From positions 1 through 49,822 of the forward strand of contig NZ_JAUSUD010000028.1 in assembly GCF_030813355.1 (NCBI RefSeq): DNA of 49,822 nucleotides, written 5' to 3'. A program made the position numbers and the translations under genes. This DNA comes from Metabacillus malikii. GTDB lineage: Bacteria; Bacillota; Bacilli; Bacillales; Bacillaceae. This document shows positions 48,710-49,822 of this stretch, piece by piece. The notes under the pieces are model-generated. The model saw only the letters and a program-made list of their open reading frames with translations. It made no database searches and was not told where the DNA came from. The number at the start of each line of letters is the position of its first letter. The first letter of the stretch is position 1.

Positions 48710-49408
48710 TTAATAAATTTTTTCTATATGGGGGATTTCACACATTATAGATTCAATTTTTTTCTTATAGTCAGCTTTGAAATTAATATCCAATAAATAC
48801 CTATATGAAATAATAGCACTCTCATTTCTGTAACATTCTATAAAGGAGAACTTCGTTACTTTCACATCATATGTATGCAATTTATCTATTATCTGTTCAA
48901 CTGATAAATCATTTGAATGAGTAATTAATTTTACCTTCTTAGCTAATTTCCTTCTATTCATTATTTTCTCTAGTCTGTTCAAAAATATTAAGCACATTAA
49001 AACTAGGATCGTTGTAAATATTGCAACTATATACATTCCGGCACCAATAACTAGTCCCAATCCTGCTACAATCCAAATTGACGCCGCAGTGGTCAATCCC
49101 CTTACTGTTGCACCTTTAACTAGAATTGTCCCTCCTCCTAAGAAACCAATTCCACTAATTACATAAGAAGGTATCCTTGCCGGATCAAATCGTATATTCC
49201 CATTCTCATTAATATACTCCTTAAACCCATAAAGAGATAATATCATCATTAAACAAGCTCCAATTCCGACTAATAGATGCGTTCGGAATCCTGCTGGATG
49301 ATTATTTATTTCACGCTCTAATCCAATTAGTCCACATAAGATTGTCGCCACAAATATTCGTAAAAAAATCATGATTGTATCATCTTGCATAAATTCAACG
49401 ATATTCAC
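48710..49408 (-). CDS. MgtC/SapB-family membrane protein
   Basis: The 232-residue protein has about four to five membrane segments, the first near residues 13-30. The family motif GLIGLEREINNHPAGFRTHL lies near residue 27, then GIGFLGGGTILVKGATVRGL. A soluble ACT-like C-terminal domain of about 80 residues follows (from KLITHSNDLSVEQI). Family members help growth in low magnesium and virulence in some species, and the transport role is disputed. The GTG at 49406-49408 was chosen because AGGAGA lies nine bases upstream. It separates the rRNA operon from ctsR. Confidence 0.87.
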   Translation of the reverse strand: MNIVEFMQDDTIMIFLRIFVATILCGLIGLEREINNHPAGFRTHLLVGIGACLMMILSLYGFKEYINENGNIRFDPARIPSYVISGIGFLGGGTILVKGATVRGLTTAASIWIVAGLGLVIGAGMYIVAIFTTILVLMCLIFLNRLEKIMNRRKLAKKVKLITHSNDLSVEQIIDKLHTYDVKVTKFSFIECYRNESAIISYRYLLDINFKADYKKKIESIMCEIPHIEKIY

Positions 49409-49429
49409 CGATATTTGTCTCCTATTCAA

Positions 49430-49692
49430 GTATTTAGTATTAAAAAGAGTAAGTGATTAAATTGTATATTTTATGAAGTAGAATTATTTAGTTTTTCTCT
49501 TATGTTGTCTCTCATTTTTTCGCAGAAATCTCGAGCACTATCATTAAATTTATAGATTCATTTAAAATTCAGCACTCAACGAAGGGATAAAATTATTTAT
49601 TCTTTTATTATTTTTATGGCGAAGTATTTAAAAATAGACCAGTGAATGTGGAAACTAAACAATTCTTGTTATCAATAAATAGTAGAATAAAC
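49430..49692. other. AT-rich gap between the rRNA terminator and the MgtC-family gene
   Basis: No gene is seen. A weak promoter candidate reads TTGAGT and TATAAA about 19 bases apart on the minus strand (near 49550-49580). I do not see a magnesium riboswitch, but I could not run a model search. The sequence is strongly AT-rich. Confidence 0.4.
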
Positions 49693-49723
49693 AAAAAAGA
49701 CCAGTATCTCTACTGATCTTTTT
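49693..49723 (-). terminator. Intrinsic terminator of the rRNA operon
   Basis: On the minus strand GATCAGTA and TACTGGTC (one G-U) form an 8-bp stem around GAGA, flanked by A and U runs, followed by uridines (49693-49698). It starts eight bases after the 5S 3' end, the expected position for an rrn terminator. Confidence 0.85.
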
Positions 49724-49731
49724 CTCAAGGT

Positions 49732-49822
<91 letters not shown>

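Noticed and set aside
49430-49692. Magnesium-type riboswitch before the MgtC-family gene
   Set aside because: I looked because such genes are sometimes magnesium-regulated, but saw no recognisable conserved core or terminator pair.

Overview
The window is a block of the core gene-expression superoperon of a low-GC Firmicute, almost certainly a member of the Bacillaceae. Gene order, protein lengths and AGGAGG-type ribosome binding sites match what I recall of the Bacillus subtilis ctsR-to-rpoA region. Every gene I accept lies on the minus strand, so the biological order runs from high to low coordinates.

Layout in transcription order. (1) 49822-48710: the 3' part of a 5S rRNA gene that ends an rRNA operon, its terminator, and an MgtC/SapB-family membrane protein gene. 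(2) 48659-44026: a CtsR-controlled stress operon, ctsR-mcsA-mcsB-clpC, with a promoter and a canonical CtsR box. (3) 43926-38890: radA, disA, yacL and ispD, with an unusual 569-base gene-free stretch before yacL. (4) 38794-33160: ispF and gltX, then a tRNA-Cys-type T-box leader that feeds cysE and cysS, then mrnC. (5) 33141-31160: rlmB, rae1 and sigH; sigH has its own SigA-type promoter. (6) 31027-27134: rpmG, secE, nusG, rplK, rplA, rplJ and rplL, with an L1-type leader before rplK and an L10 leader with attenuator before rplJ. (7) 27016-18763: rsmC (ybxB), rpoB and rpoC. (8) 18636-13914: the str cluster, L7Ae-family gene, rpsL, rpsG, fusA and tuf. (9) 13783-1: the S10, spc and alpha ribosomal protein clusters from rpsJ through secY, adk, map, infA, rpmJ, rpsM and rpsK to the first codons of rpoA.

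Together the genes make the ribosome, RNA polymerase core, translation factors EF-G, EF-Tu and IF-1, the Sec translocon core, aminoacyl-tRNA synthetases, RNA maturation enzymes (MrnC, RlmB, Rae1), two isoprenoid-synthesis enzymes, c-di-AMP synthesis and DNA repair (DisA, RadA), and protein quality control. Control is largely at the RNA level: T-box, L10 attenuator, L1 operator-like leader, S10 leader, an intrinsic terminator just before rpoB, and several strong intercistronic hairpins.

Most of the region is conserved housekeeping sequence. I found no CRISPR array, transposon, prophage or novel defence-type system. The most notable departures are a decayed KOW-domain gene between map and infA, long gene-free leaders before yacL, mrnC and cysE, a hairpin that appears to sit between the nusG ribosome binding site and its start codon, and strand-specific intercistronic hairpins. 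Promoters, terminators and RNA structures were called by eye, with no folding or database search.
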